Source: JAKPBU01 sp964425695 (GTDB lineage: Bacteria > Pseudomonadota > Gammaproteobacteria > Xanthomonadales > Xanthomonadaceae). From it: a stretch of DNA of 64,000 nucleotides. This document shows positions 24,940 through 32,996 of this stretch, piece by piece; the stretch's first letter is position 1; each line of letters opens with the position of its first letter. Under the pieces are notes generated by a model. It was not told the origin of the DNA, did not search any database, and saw only the letters and a program-made list of their open reading frames with translations. The position numbers were made by a program, and so were the translations under genes. Location: NCBI GenBank assembly GCA_964425695.1, contig CAYRNF010000007.1:1-64000 (forward strand). Direction: 5' to 3'.

Positions 24940-25658
24940 CACCTCGTCTCCTGGTCGGCGGCGAGGGCGGCTTCGCCCTTCGCGGTCACTACGTAAAGCT
25001 CCCCCAGTTCCAAGGCATCAGCGATCCGCGTTATCAAGTCGTGCTGTTCTTCATCGCGGAAAATCCCAACGCTCGGGTCAGACTGCAAGCATCCGGCTGC
25101 GAGGTCTCGCAGATTGCCAACCGTGCATTCGATGTGGGATGGGCTTTCGGTGATCTGCTTGAGCCACCCGCTGCCCTCCACCGAATCGCCCCCGTGCTGC
25201 GGGGTGGTGGACGCATAGACGAGAATATCGTCTGGCTTTCCATCAGCCCACATAGCTGGTGGTTGTCCGTTGCGAAGGCGGATTGCGGCTTCGTTGGTGT
25301 ACCCGATCAGTTCACCCCCCACCCGCGCATCCCCCACGCCCTTGCTGTCCGCCGCATCGGCTGGGCGGTGGGTGGTGTGGTCAAGTTCTGCAGCTACTTC
25401 GCCCACGCGCGTATAAAACTCAGACGCCAACCTGTCCCGCCAAACGGTAGGCTCGGCGATTACTGCGCACACCGCGCGGCCAATAGACGCAAAGCGCACA
25501 CCCGTGCGTGGTTCCACCGCCTGCTCGGGCGCGGATGCGTCGCGCAGTTCGGTCGCCAGTTCGTTTAGCGCCATCGGCGCACACGTGCCGTGCTTGCGGA
25601 TTACTTCCGCCAGTCTGTCCAGCTTGTCAGCCACCAGCGCATCCTTCGGGGCGGTCAT
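24939..25658 (-). CDS. Phage protein of unknown function
   Basis: 239 residues, soluble. An N-terminal helical region (DALVADKLDRLAEVIRKHG, MALNELATELRD) precedes a mixed part with GELIGYTNEAAIRLRNGQPPAMW, resembling small phage proteins that carry a 'GYTNE' or 'GYVS' type short domain, and a C-terminal ITRIADALELGELYVVTAKG. No family assigned. Four-base overlap upstream and one-base overlap downstream fit the operon. Confidence 0.66.
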   Translation of the reverse strand: MTAPKDALVADKLDRLAEVIRKHGTCAPMALNELATELRDASAPEQAVEPRTGVRFASIGRAVCAVIAEPTVWRDRLASEFYTRVGEVAAELDHTTHRPADAADSKGVGDARVGGELIGYTNEAAIRLRNGQPPAMWADGKPDDILVYASTTPQHGGDSVEGSGWLKQITESPSHIECTVGNLRDLAAGCLQSDPSVGIFRDEEQHDLITRIADALELGELYVVTAKGEAALAADQETR

Positions 25659-25945
25659 GGGGTTTTCTCCAGGGCGGCGTCAATACGTCGAATGAGCGAG
25701 TCCGGCTCTGCAAATCCGCCAGCCAATCGCTGTATCTGATCGCGTGCTTCTTGAAGCAGGCCCGTCACCTCCACCCGCCCATGTGCTGCGAGCGAGGCGG
25801 CGACGGCAGTGCGGAGCTGGTCGATCTGGTAGCGCGGTACGAAGCACGTTGCGCCGCTGTCAGTTGCGGGCATCGCGTCTCGCACGATCCGTTCGCACAC
25901 GTCGCGCAGGGGCAGCTCGGCAGGCGCGGGGGTGGCGTCACGCAT
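25655..25945 (-). CDS. Phage protein of unknown function
   Basis: 96 residues from ATG 25945 (MRDATPAPAELPLRDVCERI). Mostly helical, with CERIVRDAMPAT, QIDQLRTAVAASLAAHG and a C-terminal RRIDAALEKTP. No domain recognised. It overlaps the next gene downstream by four bases and the upstream gene by eight. Confidence 0.62.
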   Translation of the reverse strand: MRDATPAPAELPLRDVCERIVRDAMPATDSGATCFVPRYQIDQLRTAVAASLAAHGRVEVTGLLQEARDQIQRLAGGFAEPDSLIRRIDAALEKTP

Positions 25946-26138
25946 CGAGCACCCCCGAAACCTTCGTGTCGTTGTTCCACAGGTATTCGACCTTCTTGGG
26001 GATTGCGATGAAGCCAGCTCGCGTGGGATCGTCGCGCTCGAGTTCACGAGCCTTGCTCAATGCTTCCTCCAACGATGCGGCCCGCACTTCAACTGCGACC
26101 TCGACGCTCACGGTGGCCTGCACACGAAACTTCTTCAT
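25938..26138 (-). CDS. Small phage protein, beta-alpha-beta type
   Basis: 66 residues: MKKFRVQATVSVEVAVEVRA, then SLEEALSKARELERDDP, then IAIPKKVEYLWN. The strand-helix-strand layout with alternating Val is like small proteins that fold as one half of a ferredoxin-like domain (DpnD/PcfM-like). Function unknown. A GAGAGGGAG ribosome-binding site precedes the ATG. Confidence 0.66.
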   Translation of the reverse strand: MKKFRVQATVSVEVAVEVRAASLEEALSKARELERDDPTRAGFIAIPKKVEYLWNNDTKVSGVLDA

Positions 26139-26159
26139 CTCCCTCTCCTCGGGGTTGGG

Positions 26160-27833
26160 CTAGGCGGCTTTCGGCTGCACGGCGGCAGCAAGCCAATCGG
26201 GCGTGCGGCGCGCATCGAGCTGCGCAGGCGCAGCGCCTCGCTCAACGGTCACGCTGACCACGCTGGGGTACTTGTCGGTTTCGTCCACGACGATCTCGGA
26301 CGGGCAAGGCAGGCACTCGTAGGCGACCGCCAAGGCTTCCTCGACCGTGCGCGGGACGGGCGCCGCCGTGCGTTCCTGCCACCACCGGTGCGCGCTGGAT
26401 CGCGCGTAGCCGGCGTGCTCCAGGCACACGAACTCGTTGATGCGCCGCAGCCCGCACTGGTAGGTCACGCGCAGGTAGGGCGGACGGCCCGGCTTCTGGC
26501 CGCGGGCGTACTTGACTCCGCTCACAGCCAGCGTGGTCAGCACGCGCTCGCGCTGCGTGGACAGCACTGGCGCGTCGATGGGCCGGTCGCTGTGAGCCGG
26601 ATCCGTCGCGCCGAACTGGTGGCCGCAGGTCGGGCACTCGCGGACTCCGAAGGCCAGCAGCGCGCTGCAGCTCGGGCACTCCTTGGCGCGCGCGGTTTCG
26701 ACGGCTGCCGCTTTGCCCGGCCGCGCGCCGCGCACGCGGATCGCGTCCACCGGGCCGTGCTCGAGCATGTTGCCGGCGTAGTCCAGCACCAGGCAGTTCG
26801 CTTTGCCCGGCGCGAGCCGGAAGCCGCGGCCGACCTGCTGGTAATACAGGCCCGGCGACTTGGTGGGCCGGAGCATCGCCACGCAGTCGATGTGCGGCGC
26901 GTCGAAGCCCTCCGACAGCACGTTGACGTTGACCATCGCCCGCAGCTCGCCGGCACGGAAGGCGGCGATGAGCTCGCGGCGCTGCGCCTTCGGCGTTGCA
27001 TCGCAAACCAGCCCCGTCGTGATGCCACGCGCCTGCAGCTGCGCCTGCACGTGCTCGGCGTGCTGCACGTTGACGCAGAACACGATCCAGGCGCGCCGGT
27101 CGGCTGCGCGCTCGCACAGGTCAGCCACCGTGCGCTCCACCAGGCCAGCATCGTCCATCGCGGCCGCGAGCTGCGCTTCGTCGTACTCGCCACCCTTGAC
27201 CCGCACGCCGTCCAGCGACGGCCGCTCACCGGCCTTCGAGATCAGCGGCGACAGGTAGCCGTCCGCGATGAGGTCCGCCACGCGGGCCTCGTAGGCGATC
27301 TCCGTCAGCACGTGCCCGGGGCCGCACACGGGCACCGCGGCGCCCTGAAGGCGATACGGCGTGGCCGTGAGGCCGACGACGCGCAGCGCGGGATTCACAG
27401 CGAGCGCCTCGCGGATGAAGCGCAGGTAGCGGCCCTCGCCCTTGAGCGGGATCCGGTGCGCCTCATCCACCAGCAACAGGTCGAACCGGCCCAGCTCCGC
27501 GGCGCGGGTGGCCACCGACTGGATCTGCATGACCAGCACCTGGTCGAAGCGGTCCCGCCGGGCGAGCGAGGCGCTGTAGACGCCCGCCGGGGCTTCCGGC
27601 CAGTAGCGCTGGAGCGCGCCGTGGTTCTGCTCGCACAGTTCCGCCACGTGCGCCAGGATGCCGACGCGGCCACCCCAGTTCTCGACAGCCTCGCGCGCGA
27701 TCGCGGCCATCAGCGGCGATTTGCCGGCGCCGGTGGGCAACACGAGCGCCGGGTTGCCGTCCGCGTGCCGCAAGAAGTCCCACAGCGTGGACAAGGCAAG
27801 CGCCTGGTAGGGGCGCAGGGTGAGGCCGGTCAT
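26160..27833 (-). CDS. SF2 DEAH-type helicase, RadD-like
   Basis: 557 residues. Helicase motifs in order: Q-like LRPYQALAL, motif I LPTGAGKSPL, motif II LLVDEAHRI, motif III GLTATPYRL, motif V NVNVLSEGFDAPHIDCVAML and motif VI QQVGRGFRLAPGK. A four-Cys zinc knuckle (CPSC, CPTC) follows at about residue 410, as in RadD/YejH. RadD acts in recombinational repair and interacts with SSB. In this operon it joins a nuclease, a DUF669 protein and a Sak4-like ATPase, so a role in phage DNA recombination or replication is likely. It overlaps the nuclease gene by four bases. Confidence 0.88.
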   Translation of the reverse strand: MTGLTLRPYQALALSTLWDFLRHADGNPALVLPTGAGKSPLMAAIAREAVENWGGRVGILAHVAELCEQNHGALQRYWPEAPAGVYSASLARRDRFDQVLVMQIQSVATRAAELGRFDLLLVDEAHRIPLKGEGRYLRFIREALAVNPALRVVGLTATPYRLQGAAVPVCGPGHVLTEIAYEARVADLIADGYLSPLISKAGERPSLDGVRVKGGEYDEAQLAAAMDDAGLVERTVADLCERAADRRAWIVFCVNVQHAEHVQAQLQARGITTGLVCDATPKAQRRELIAAFRAGELRAMVNVNVLSEGFDAPHIDCVAMLRPTKSPGLYYQQVGRGFRLAPGKANCLVLDYAGNMLEHGPVDAIRVRGARPGKAAAVETARAKECPSCSALLAFGVRECPTCGHQFGATDPAHSDRPIDAPVLSTQRERVLTTLAVSGVKYARGQKPGRPPYLRVTYQCGLRRINEFVCLEHAGYARSSAHRWWQERTAAPVPRTVEEALAVAYECLPCPSEIVVDETDKYPSVVSVTVERGAAPAQLDARRTPDWLAAAVQPKAA

Positions 27834-29101
27834 GCGGGTTGCTCCAGCGCAGCATCCGCTTCGCGAATTGCGCTCGCGCTTGCTGGGTCGTTCTGTGGCA
27901 TCCACTTAAGCCACAGATCACGACCACCGCGAGCGCCACCCCGGAGATACTGCCCCAGGTGCCGGCCCTGGCTGTGCTCGTGCCAGCGATAGAAGACGCG
28001 CGGATCGTCAGGCTCAATTTCTTCTGCGAGTGGCTCAGCCATGGTCGCTTGATAACGCTCGCGGATCGCCAAGAACTCGTCGTTGCGGATCAGCGCGGGC
28101 GTGGCGGCGTGCAGTTCCTTGCTGGTGTAGCTGCCCATGCCCCACGGGCCGTTGCGGAAGGTGAGGCCGTCGGCCGCGCGGTACTGCACCCAGCCTTCCG
28201 GCTCCGATGCGTCTTCCACCGCGCCCCAGCGGCTCAGCAGCGCCGGCACGTAAAGGTGCCGCTCGCAGCCGCGCTGCTGGAAGTCCAGCGGGATCGGGCC
28301 GGCGTCAGGCGCGGCCAGCGCGCACAGCCAGTCGCCATCGGTGCCATCAAGCGAAGGCGTGGCGTGCAGGCACGTGCGGCAGGAGGGCGCCGGCAGCGCG
28401 TCGCCGTGGCAGGTCGGCTTGAAGCTGCAAAACCGGCACTTGAAGTGCGCGGCATCCTCGCTCAGGCGCGACAGCGGCTCGGGCGCGGTGATGACGCGCT
28501 GTGCCTTCGCTTCCAGCCGCTCGGCGGCCGCCGAGTCCAGGCGGATGCGCTCGCCGTAGACCTCGTCGCTGTCCTTGTTCACCGACAGATACAGCGTGCG
28601 GTCAAGATTCGCCAGCTTCATCTCGATTTGAGACTGCGCCCAGTTTTCTGGCTTTGCCGCTTGCACCCCCTGCTTGGCCAGCGCGGCACTGGTCTTGGCG
28701 TTCGCCGTCTTGAACGACAGCACATGCCAGGCCTTCGGCGCGTCGGGCACGCGTAGCGCCACGCCGTCGATCTTGGCGACGAAGTGCCCGCCCACGGCGC
28801 GGAACTCGAACTGCTCGCCGGTGGAGGGATCGTGCGAGCGGACGTCGCAGCCGATGCCGCGCAGTTCCTCGATGAACACCGCTTCCTCGCGGTGCCCGCG
28901 GTTGAACAGGCGCTTCATGCGGCCGTCGAACTTGGCCCCGGTACCGCACCAGCGGAACGAGTACCACAGCTCGCGCTCGCACTCGCGGCCGATCTGGCTG
29001 GCGCCCAGCCTGCGGCTCAGGCGGTCGAGCTTGTTCTCCCACCACGAACGCATCGCCGTGACGGTCTTCAACTCGGTGGCGGTGGCGGGAAGGGTGGCCA
29101 T
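27830..29101 (-). CDS. Cas4/RecB-like PD-(D/E)XK nuclease-family protein, altered active site
   Basis: 423 residues from ATG 29101. The N-terminal SQIGRECERELWYSFRW and RLFNRGHREE match Cas4/RecB-type phage exonucleases. The catalytic region has Asp112 (AKIDGV) and Lys131 in WHVLSFKTAN. The acidic residue expected two before the Lys is Ser129. Cys residues (CRFCSFKPTC, CRTC) could hold an iron-sulfur or zinc centre. A C-terminal region (about 310-423) is specific to phage homologs. It would process DNA ends with the neighbouring ATPase and helicase if active. Confidence 0.82.
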   Translation of the reverse strand: MATLPATATELKTVTAMRSWWENKLDRLSRRLGASQIGRECERELWYSFRWCGTGAKFDGRMKRLFNRGHREEAVFIEELRGIGCDVRSHDPSTGEQFEFRAVGGHFVAKIDGVALRVPDAPKAWHVLSFKTANAKTSAALAKQGVQAAKPENWAQSQIEMKLANLDRTLYLSVNKDSDEVYGERIRLDSAAAERLEAKAQRVITAPEPLSRLSEDAAHFKCRFCSFKPTCHGDALPAPSCRTCLHATPSLDGTDGDWLCALAAPDAGPIPLDFQQRGCERHLYVPALLSRWGAVEDASEPEGWVQYRAADGLTFRNGPWGMGSYTSKELHAATPALIRNDEFLAIRERYQATMAEPLAEEIEPDDPRVFYRWHEHSQGRHLGQYLRGGARGGRDLWLKWMPQNDPASASAIREADAALEQPA

Positions 29102-29166
29102 GGGTTCTCGTTCGGTTCGGTTGCGGCGCGCCGGGCCGGGGATTGCCTCGGCGCGCCTGGGGTGGA

Positions 29167-29676
29167 TCACGCCGCGCGCTTTGCCCACGGCGACGTGCCG
29201 GCAGCGGGCGCAGCGGCCGGAGCGGACGTCGGCGCAGGCTGCGCGCCGTCAGACTTCTTCCAGCCCTTGATCTCGTTCTCGGCACGCTCGCGCGGCTGGC
29301 CCTTCTTGCTGCCGTACTGGTACGGGCTGCCGGCCGGGAACATCTCGACGCGGATCACGTGCGGCTTGTAGTGCAGCTCTTCGGACTGGCGCGGGTTGGC
29401 GATGCCGGTGGCCTCGCGGATCGCGGCGAACTGCCGGTTGGCGATCTCGACGGTCTTCTCGTTCGGGTTGTCGAGGTTGAGGCGCAGCCACAGCTTGCGG
29501 CCCCTGAACTCGCCGTCGGCAATCTCGTACACCAGCTCCAGGTAGTGCCCGGTGTTGCTGCTGGTCGGCTTCATGTCGGACTCGACGATGTGCGCCAGGT
29601 ACTCGCCGGAGGGGATGGGGCTGAAGTCCTGCTGGGCTTCGGCATCGGGGTTGAACGTGCCAGTGAGCATGGCCAT
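29167..29676 (-). CDS. DUF669 family phage protein
   Basis: 169 residues beginning MAMLTGTFNPDAEAQQDFSP. The core (IPSGEYLAHIVESDMKPTSSN, YLELVYEIADGEFRGRKLW, VEIANRQFAAI) is DUF669, a beta-barrel-like family found beside phage ATPases and nucleases and suspected to bind single-stranded DNA. A Pro/Ala-rich flexible tail ends SPWAKRAA, like the linker-plus-tip layout of SSB proteins. It lies between the Sak4-like ATPase and the nuclease. Confidence 0.85.
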   Translation of the reverse strand: MAMLTGTFNPDAEAQQDFSPIPSGEYLAHIVESDMKPTSSNTGHYLELVYEIADGEFRGRKLWLRLNLDNPNEKTVEIANRQFAAIREATGIANPRQSEELHYKPHVIRVEMFPAGSPYQYGSKKGQPRERAENEIKGWKKSDGAQPAPTSAPAAAPAAGTSPWAKRAA

Positions 29677-29713
29677 TGCGTGTTCCTCGTTTCAGGTTGG
29701 GGTGGTGGTTGAA

Positions 29714-30487
29714 TCAGGCCGCGGCTTGCTGCGCCGCCGGCTGCATGGCGCCCACGAAGGCGTCCCACGTCAGCGGCAGCACGTCGGGCAGGGCGTAGCG
29801 GTTGCCAGCGATGAAGCTGGGCTGAGCGTTGGTGTGGATGATTCGACGCCCGGTTGCGATGCCGCGGGCGCGCTTCTTGTTGAAGCCGAGGTCATCCTTC
29901 TTGATGACAGCTTCCTCCTGCGCGAACAGGATGGCGTCGGCCCATTCGACGACCAGGCCCAGCGCACCGCGTTGCAGCTTCAGCTCGTATCGGTCGAAGG
30001 GCTCGGAGTCCGGCGCTTCGAACCGCTTCACCGTGCTGTGTGCGATGCCGACGATTGCCATGCCGCGCTCCAAGCGCAACGCATTGAGCTTGTCCAGCAC
30101 CTCGCGCCAGATGGCGTTGGCCGCGATGTAGCCCTTGCCGTAGCCGGGCGCTTCAATGTCGGACCAGTTGTTGCGACGACAGGCTTCCTGCCATACCAGC
30201 GGCTCCAGCCAGTCGAAGCTGTCCACGACGGCGGTGCCGTAGCTGTGCGGTTCGCTGTACAACGCCGTCAGGGCGTCGTTGAACTCCTGGAACGAGGCCA
30301 GCGGGGCGCCGCCGTTGAAGGCGTCCACTTCGATACCGGAAAGGCCGTCCTCAAGCGGCAGCACAATCGGATTGAACGCGCCGGCCGCGAACGTCGTCTT
30401 GCCGATCTTCTGCGGTCCGTGGATCACCACGCGCGGCGGCAGGCTGTTGCGGGTGGTGCGGGAAATGGAGCTGAGGCTGATAGCCAT
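29714..30487 (-). CDS. Phage RecA/Sak4-like ATP-binding protein
   Basis: 257 residues. Walker A is IHGPQKIGKTTFAAG (about 22-36) and Walker B is AVVDSFDWLEPL. The phrase MAIVGIAHSTVKRFEAPDSEPFDRYELKL is typical of phage AAA/RecA-like 'nucleotide-binding' proteins of the Sak4 group, which anneal single strands with an SSB partner. With the following DUF669 gene and nuclease it forms a recombination module. The gap of 37 bases to DUF669 has a ribosome-binding site. Confidence 0.87.
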   Translation of the reverse strand: MAISLSSISRTTRNSLPPRVVIHGPQKIGKTTFAAGAFNPIVLPLEDGLSGIEVDAFNGGAPLASFQEFNDALTALYSEPHSYGTAVVDSFDWLEPLVWQEACRRNNWSDIEAPGYGKGYIAANAIWREVLDKLNALRLERGMAIVGIAHSTVKRFEAPDSEPFDRYELKLQRGALGLVVEWADAILFAQEEAVIKKDDLGFNKKRARGIATGRRIIHTNAQPSFIAGNRYALPDVLPLTWDAFVGAMQPAAQQAAA

Positions 30488-30514
30488 GGGTTCGGTTCCG
30501 TTTGAAGTAGGGGT

Positions 30515-30925
30515 TCAGGCGGCGCGCTTGGCTTCGCCCACGAACTCGACGCGCACCTGCGGCTTGCCGGGCGTGGCGATGAGGGCGTCGGCGAGCACCG
30601 CGTAGGCGTCGGGTTCGTTGTTCTGCAGGTAGCGCACGCCGGCCAGCACGGGCTCGGGCTTAAAGCGCACCGCCTGTTCGAACAGCGGCGCTGGCAGGCG
30701 CTGGCGCACGGCCTCGAGCGCGGCTTCGTCCAGGCGGCGGTTGACGACGGTGGTCACCGTCACCTTCCACTGGCCGTCGCGCACCGTGGTGGCGCCTTCG
30801 GGCTTGAGGTCGCCGGCCAGCGCGATCACGGCCTGCTCGGCGTCGATCCGCTCGGCGCGCGCCTGTTCTTCGGCGACCTTGGCGGCTTGCAGGCGCTCGC
30901 ACGCCTCGGCATAGGGGCTGAACAT
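30515..30925 (-). CDS. Phage protein of unknown function (recombination operon)
   Basis: 136 residues. A long N-terminal helix (ACERLQAAKVAEEQARAERIDAEQAV) likely forms a coiled coil. It is followed by a beta-rich part (GATTVRDGQWKVTVTTVVNRRLD) and a helical C terminus. Proteins of this layout are common just upstream of the Sak4-like ATPase in similar phages; no function is known to me. It starts immediately after the stop of the preceding gene. Confidence 0.7.
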   Translation of the reverse strand: MFSPYAEACERLQAAKVAEEQARAERIDAEQAVIALAGDLKPEGATTVRDGQWKVTVTTVVNRRLDEAALEAVRQRLPAPLFEQAVRFKPEPVLAGVRYLQNNEPDAYAVLADALIATPGKPQVRVEFVGEAKRAA

Positions 30926-31180
30926 CTAGACCTCCTGATAGTCGTCAGCAGACGGCGTGCTGTTGTCGATGGACTCGGCCAACGCGTAGCGCTCGCCGAA
31001 GGAAAGTGCGCGGCCTTCGATCGCCGCGTGGCGCAGCACCGCGTCCGCGTTGAAGAAGCGAGCCGGCAGGTAAGGCCGGTACGCGCGCAGGCGCTCTTCG
31101 TTGGTCAGCACGCGCGGCGTGTTGCGATGCCCGACCCGCTGGAAGGAGAGGTGCGCCAGCTCGTAGCCGAGGGCGCTCAT
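30926..31180 (-). CDS. Small phage protein of unknown function
   Basis: 84 residues from ATG 31180. The sequence (LTNEERLRAYRPYLPARFFN, RHAAIEGRALSFGERYALAE) is helical and basic. No family recognised. It overlaps the membrane-protein gene upstream by four bases and abuts the next gene. Confidence 0.62.
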   Translation of the reverse strand: MSALGYELAHLSFQRVGHRNTPRVLTNEERLRAYRPYLPARFFNADAVLRHAAIEGRALSFGERYALAESIDNSTPSADDYQEV

Positions 31181-31584
31181 GGCTGGGCGCTCCACAGGTA
31201 GATCGCAGCGGGCACGAACAGCAGCCAGCCCACGACGACCCACACGCGCAGCAGCCAGATACCGACGGCGCGTGCACGCGTGATCCAGGCGCCGCGCTCG
31301 ACGCGCTTGGGCGCCGGGCGGCGTGGCGTGGCCGCGAGCTGCTGGTTGACCGCGGCCACGCTGCGGATCGGGCGCTGCTGCGCGGTGCGCTTGGGGGCGA
31401 GGTTCATGGAGGCTCCTTGCTGGCGCTGCGCGCGCCAGCGGCGACGCTCCGGGCCGGTGTAAGGGGCAGGGGGCACCACGCCGCGGGCCGCGTTGGTGCG
31501 GGCGATCAACGCGTCGAGGTCGGACACCGCCTGCTGCAGGACGCGAGAGGGACGGGGCATGGGGCGGAAGTCGAAGGCGCTCAC
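31177..31584 (-). CDS. Small phage membrane protein
   Basis: 135 residues from GTG 31584, which overlaps the upstream stop (GTGA). A shorter product could start at ATG 31560 or 31407. The N-terminal helix (SRVLQQAVSDLDALIART) is followed by a GPERRRWRAQRQ segment, a basic linker, and one or two transmembrane helices at the C terminus (AVGIWLLRVWVVVGWLLFVPAAIYLW). Function unknown; a membrane protein expressed early could affect host physiology or exclusion. Confidence 0.58.
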   Translation of the reverse strand: MSAFDFRPMPRPSRVLQQAVSDLDALIARTNAARGVVPPAPYTGPERRRWRAQRQQGASMNLAPKRTAQQRPIRSVAAVNQQLAATPRRPAPKRVERGAWITRARAVGIWLLRVWVVVGWLLFVPAAIYLWSAQP

Positions 31585-31982
31585 TTGGCGGCTCCCACGG
31601 CGCGGAGGGTGGCGTCGATGGCTTCCGGCGTTGACCACACCCAGAAGGCATACCCAACGGTCGCTTCCTTGGCCTCGTGAGCCGGCGCCCAGGACGACAG
31701 CCATGCGCGCGTGGCAGCTTGCGCAGCTTTCGCGTCAACGCGCGGGTCGAACTTGGGCATTGCCCCGCCGCTGTAGAACAGGTCCATCGCGGCGTCTCGG
31801 TACGTACGGGGTACGTCCGGCAGGTCGTGCCGCTTGAAGAAATCACTTTCGCCTGCGCCGAACACCTGCGACGGGCCGTCGAACTTGGGGACCGGGAAGA
31901 AGGTCAGCCCGCGCCGCGTCGCGCTTGGCACAACCCCGCCCGCCTCACCCACCTGGCCGACTGCTTCGTTCGGGGCGCTCAT
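31581..31982 (-). CDS. Phage protein of unknown function
   Basis: 133 residues from ATG 31982. It is soluble, with VPKFDGPSQVFGAGESDFFKR and DPRVDAKAAQAATRAWLSSWAPAHEAKEATVGY; the second half looks like a small helical domain. No family recognised. Four-base overlaps on both sides support translation. Confidence 0.62.
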   Translation of the reverse strand: MSAPNEAVGQVGEAGGVVPSATRRGLTFFPVPKFDGPSQVFGAGESDFFKRHDLPDVPRTYRDAAMDLFYSGGAMPKFDPRVDAKAAQAATRAWLSSWAPAHEAKEATVGYAFWVWSTPEAIDATLRAVGAAK

Positions 31983-32401
31983 GCCGCAGCCCTCCACGCC
32001 TGCACGCCTGCCTGCGCTTCCAGCACACAGCGCAGCGCGCGCTCGATCATCCAGTGCGCGGCGAAGCCGGAATTGGCGATGGCGAACTGGACCTGGCCGC
32101 GGTAGCCCTCGCGGGCCACGGCGTGGGTGAATCGGAACGGGCGCTTGCCCAGCGACTCGATGACCGCGGCAACGGCCGGGGGCACCGGCGGCTCATCAGG
32201 GCGGCGCATCTCGCGAAGGCCAGCAGGGCGCAGGGTGGCGAGGCGCGCTTCCTGCGTCAGGGTGCGGCCCAGGTCGCGGCCACGAGGCGGACGGGGCAGT
32301 TCGACGTAATCGCCGACCACGCTGGCGCAACGGCGGCGCTGGGTGCGGTAGGCGCGGTCTTTCGACTTCCAGGCGGTGCGGGCGTTCTCGTTCCGTTCCA
32401 C
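31979..32401 (-). CDS. First gene of the leftward early operon, unknown function
   Basis: 140 residues from a GTG start with GGAG eight bases upstream. It is strongly basic at the N terminus (RNENARTAWKSKDRAYRTQRRR), with a helical C-terminal part (VAAVIESLGKRPFRFTHAVAREG). The basic N terminus at the first position of an early-left operon recalls the N antiterminator position of lambdoid phages, but no sequence resemblance supports that. It lies about 35 bases downstream of the predicted transcription start of PL. Confidence 0.6.
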   Translation of the reverse strand: MERNENARTAWKSKDRAYRTQRRRCASVVGDYVELPRPPRGRDLGRTLTQEARLATLRPAGLREMRRPDEPPVPPAVAAVIESLGKRPFRFTHAVAREGYRGQVQFAIANSGFAAHWMIERALRCVLEAQAGVQAWRAAA

Positions 32402-32441
32402 GTTCCGTTCTCCACTGCCAGCGGTGCTGGGCGTGGAGTGC

Positions 32442-32470
32442 AGTAAAGCATAGCTTTAGTAGAGCGTCAA
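32442..32470 (-). promoter_or_regulatory. PL-like early leftward promoter
   Basis: Read on the minus strand: -35 TTGACG (32465-32470), a 17-base spacer and -10 TTTACT (32442-32447). This is a good sigma-70 promoter directed at the leftward early operon. Both elements lie within or touch the two repressor operators here. Confidence 0.72.
32444..32458. promoter_or_regulatory. Repressor operator O1 (PL)
   Basis: TAAAGCATAGCTTTA, a 6-3-6 palindrome covering the PL -10 region. It is the exact reverse complement of the operator at 34276-34290 in the cro promoter, which identifies both as targets of the same regulator. Confidence 0.72.
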
Positions 32471-32481
32471 GCGATGCTTTA
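32467..32481. promoter_or_regulatory. Repressor operator O2 (PL)
   Basis: TCAAGCGATGCTTTA, an imperfect copy of the 6-3-6 operator palindrome, overlapping the PL -35 box. Its centre is 23 bases from that of O1, the same spacing as the operator pair at cro. Confidence 0.62.
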
Positions 32482-32720
32482 TCGGATCAAGCAACATTTT
32501 TCTGAACACCCTTAACGCGGGCGTCGTTCCCACGAGCGGGCCTGGAATCTGGCTGGCCGGGTGGGTTGGGGGAGGGCGTAATGAATGGCAGGACGGACGT
32601 TCGCCAGGAGGGGAACGAACGGCACTTAATTCGTGTCAACTAAGTGCTAGGATTTCTGCCGCAGTTCACGGAACTGCATCGCTGTATCGCGATGGACGGA
32701 TGCAAGACCGGGAGGCGACC

Positions 32721-32996
32721 ATGCATTACCGATTCGGATGGCCCCTTGGCCGCTTGCTGGCCAAGGCAGGAATCCCGACAGTGATCCGTTTGAACGTGAG
32801 CCGTGACGATGAGGCTGGCGTCTACGTGGGCACCAGTGTTGACGTTGCTGGCCTGGTGCTGGAAGCGGAAACGCTGGATGAGATGTACGCGGAATTTCAC
32901 GCGACCGTTCCGGCGCTGCTGGACTGCGCGGATGGCACCATGAAGCATGAGCCTGTCGCAGCATTCTGCATCCACGAAAACTTCGCTCATGCATGA
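32721..32996 (+). CDS. HicB-like antitoxin (DUF1902 domain)
   Basis: 91 residues. The ATG at 32721 has GGAGG five bases upstream; an in-frame ATG at 32700 lacks one. The DUF1902/HicB-like fold is seen in IRLNVSRDDEAGVYVGTSVDVAGLVLEAETLDEMYAEFHATVPALL. It is followed with a four-base overlap by a HicA-like toxin gene. Such antitoxins bind and neutralise HicA and repress the operon. An inverted repeat CACTTA...TAAGTG (32623-32646) upstream may be the operator. Confidence 0.8.
   Translation: MHYRFGWPLGRLLAKAGIPTVIRLNVSRDDEAGVYVGTSVDVAGLVLEAETLDEMYAEFHATVPALLDCADGTMKHEPVAAFCIHENFAHA

Noticed and set aside
26242..27992. Long open frames on both strands around the RadD-like helicase (686 codons plus strand, 291 minus strand)
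   Set aside because: The helicase frame carries all SF2 motifs in order; the others lack motifs and are compositionally skewed.
20936..32401. CRISPR array or anti-CRISPR locus among the small early genes
   Set aside because: No spaced direct repeats were seen and no small gene resembles a known anti-CRISPR or associated HTH regulator.
32700..32720. Earlier ATG for the HicB-like antitoxin
   Set aside because: It lacks a ribosome-binding site, whereas ATG 32721 has GGAGG at the right distance and matches the domain start.
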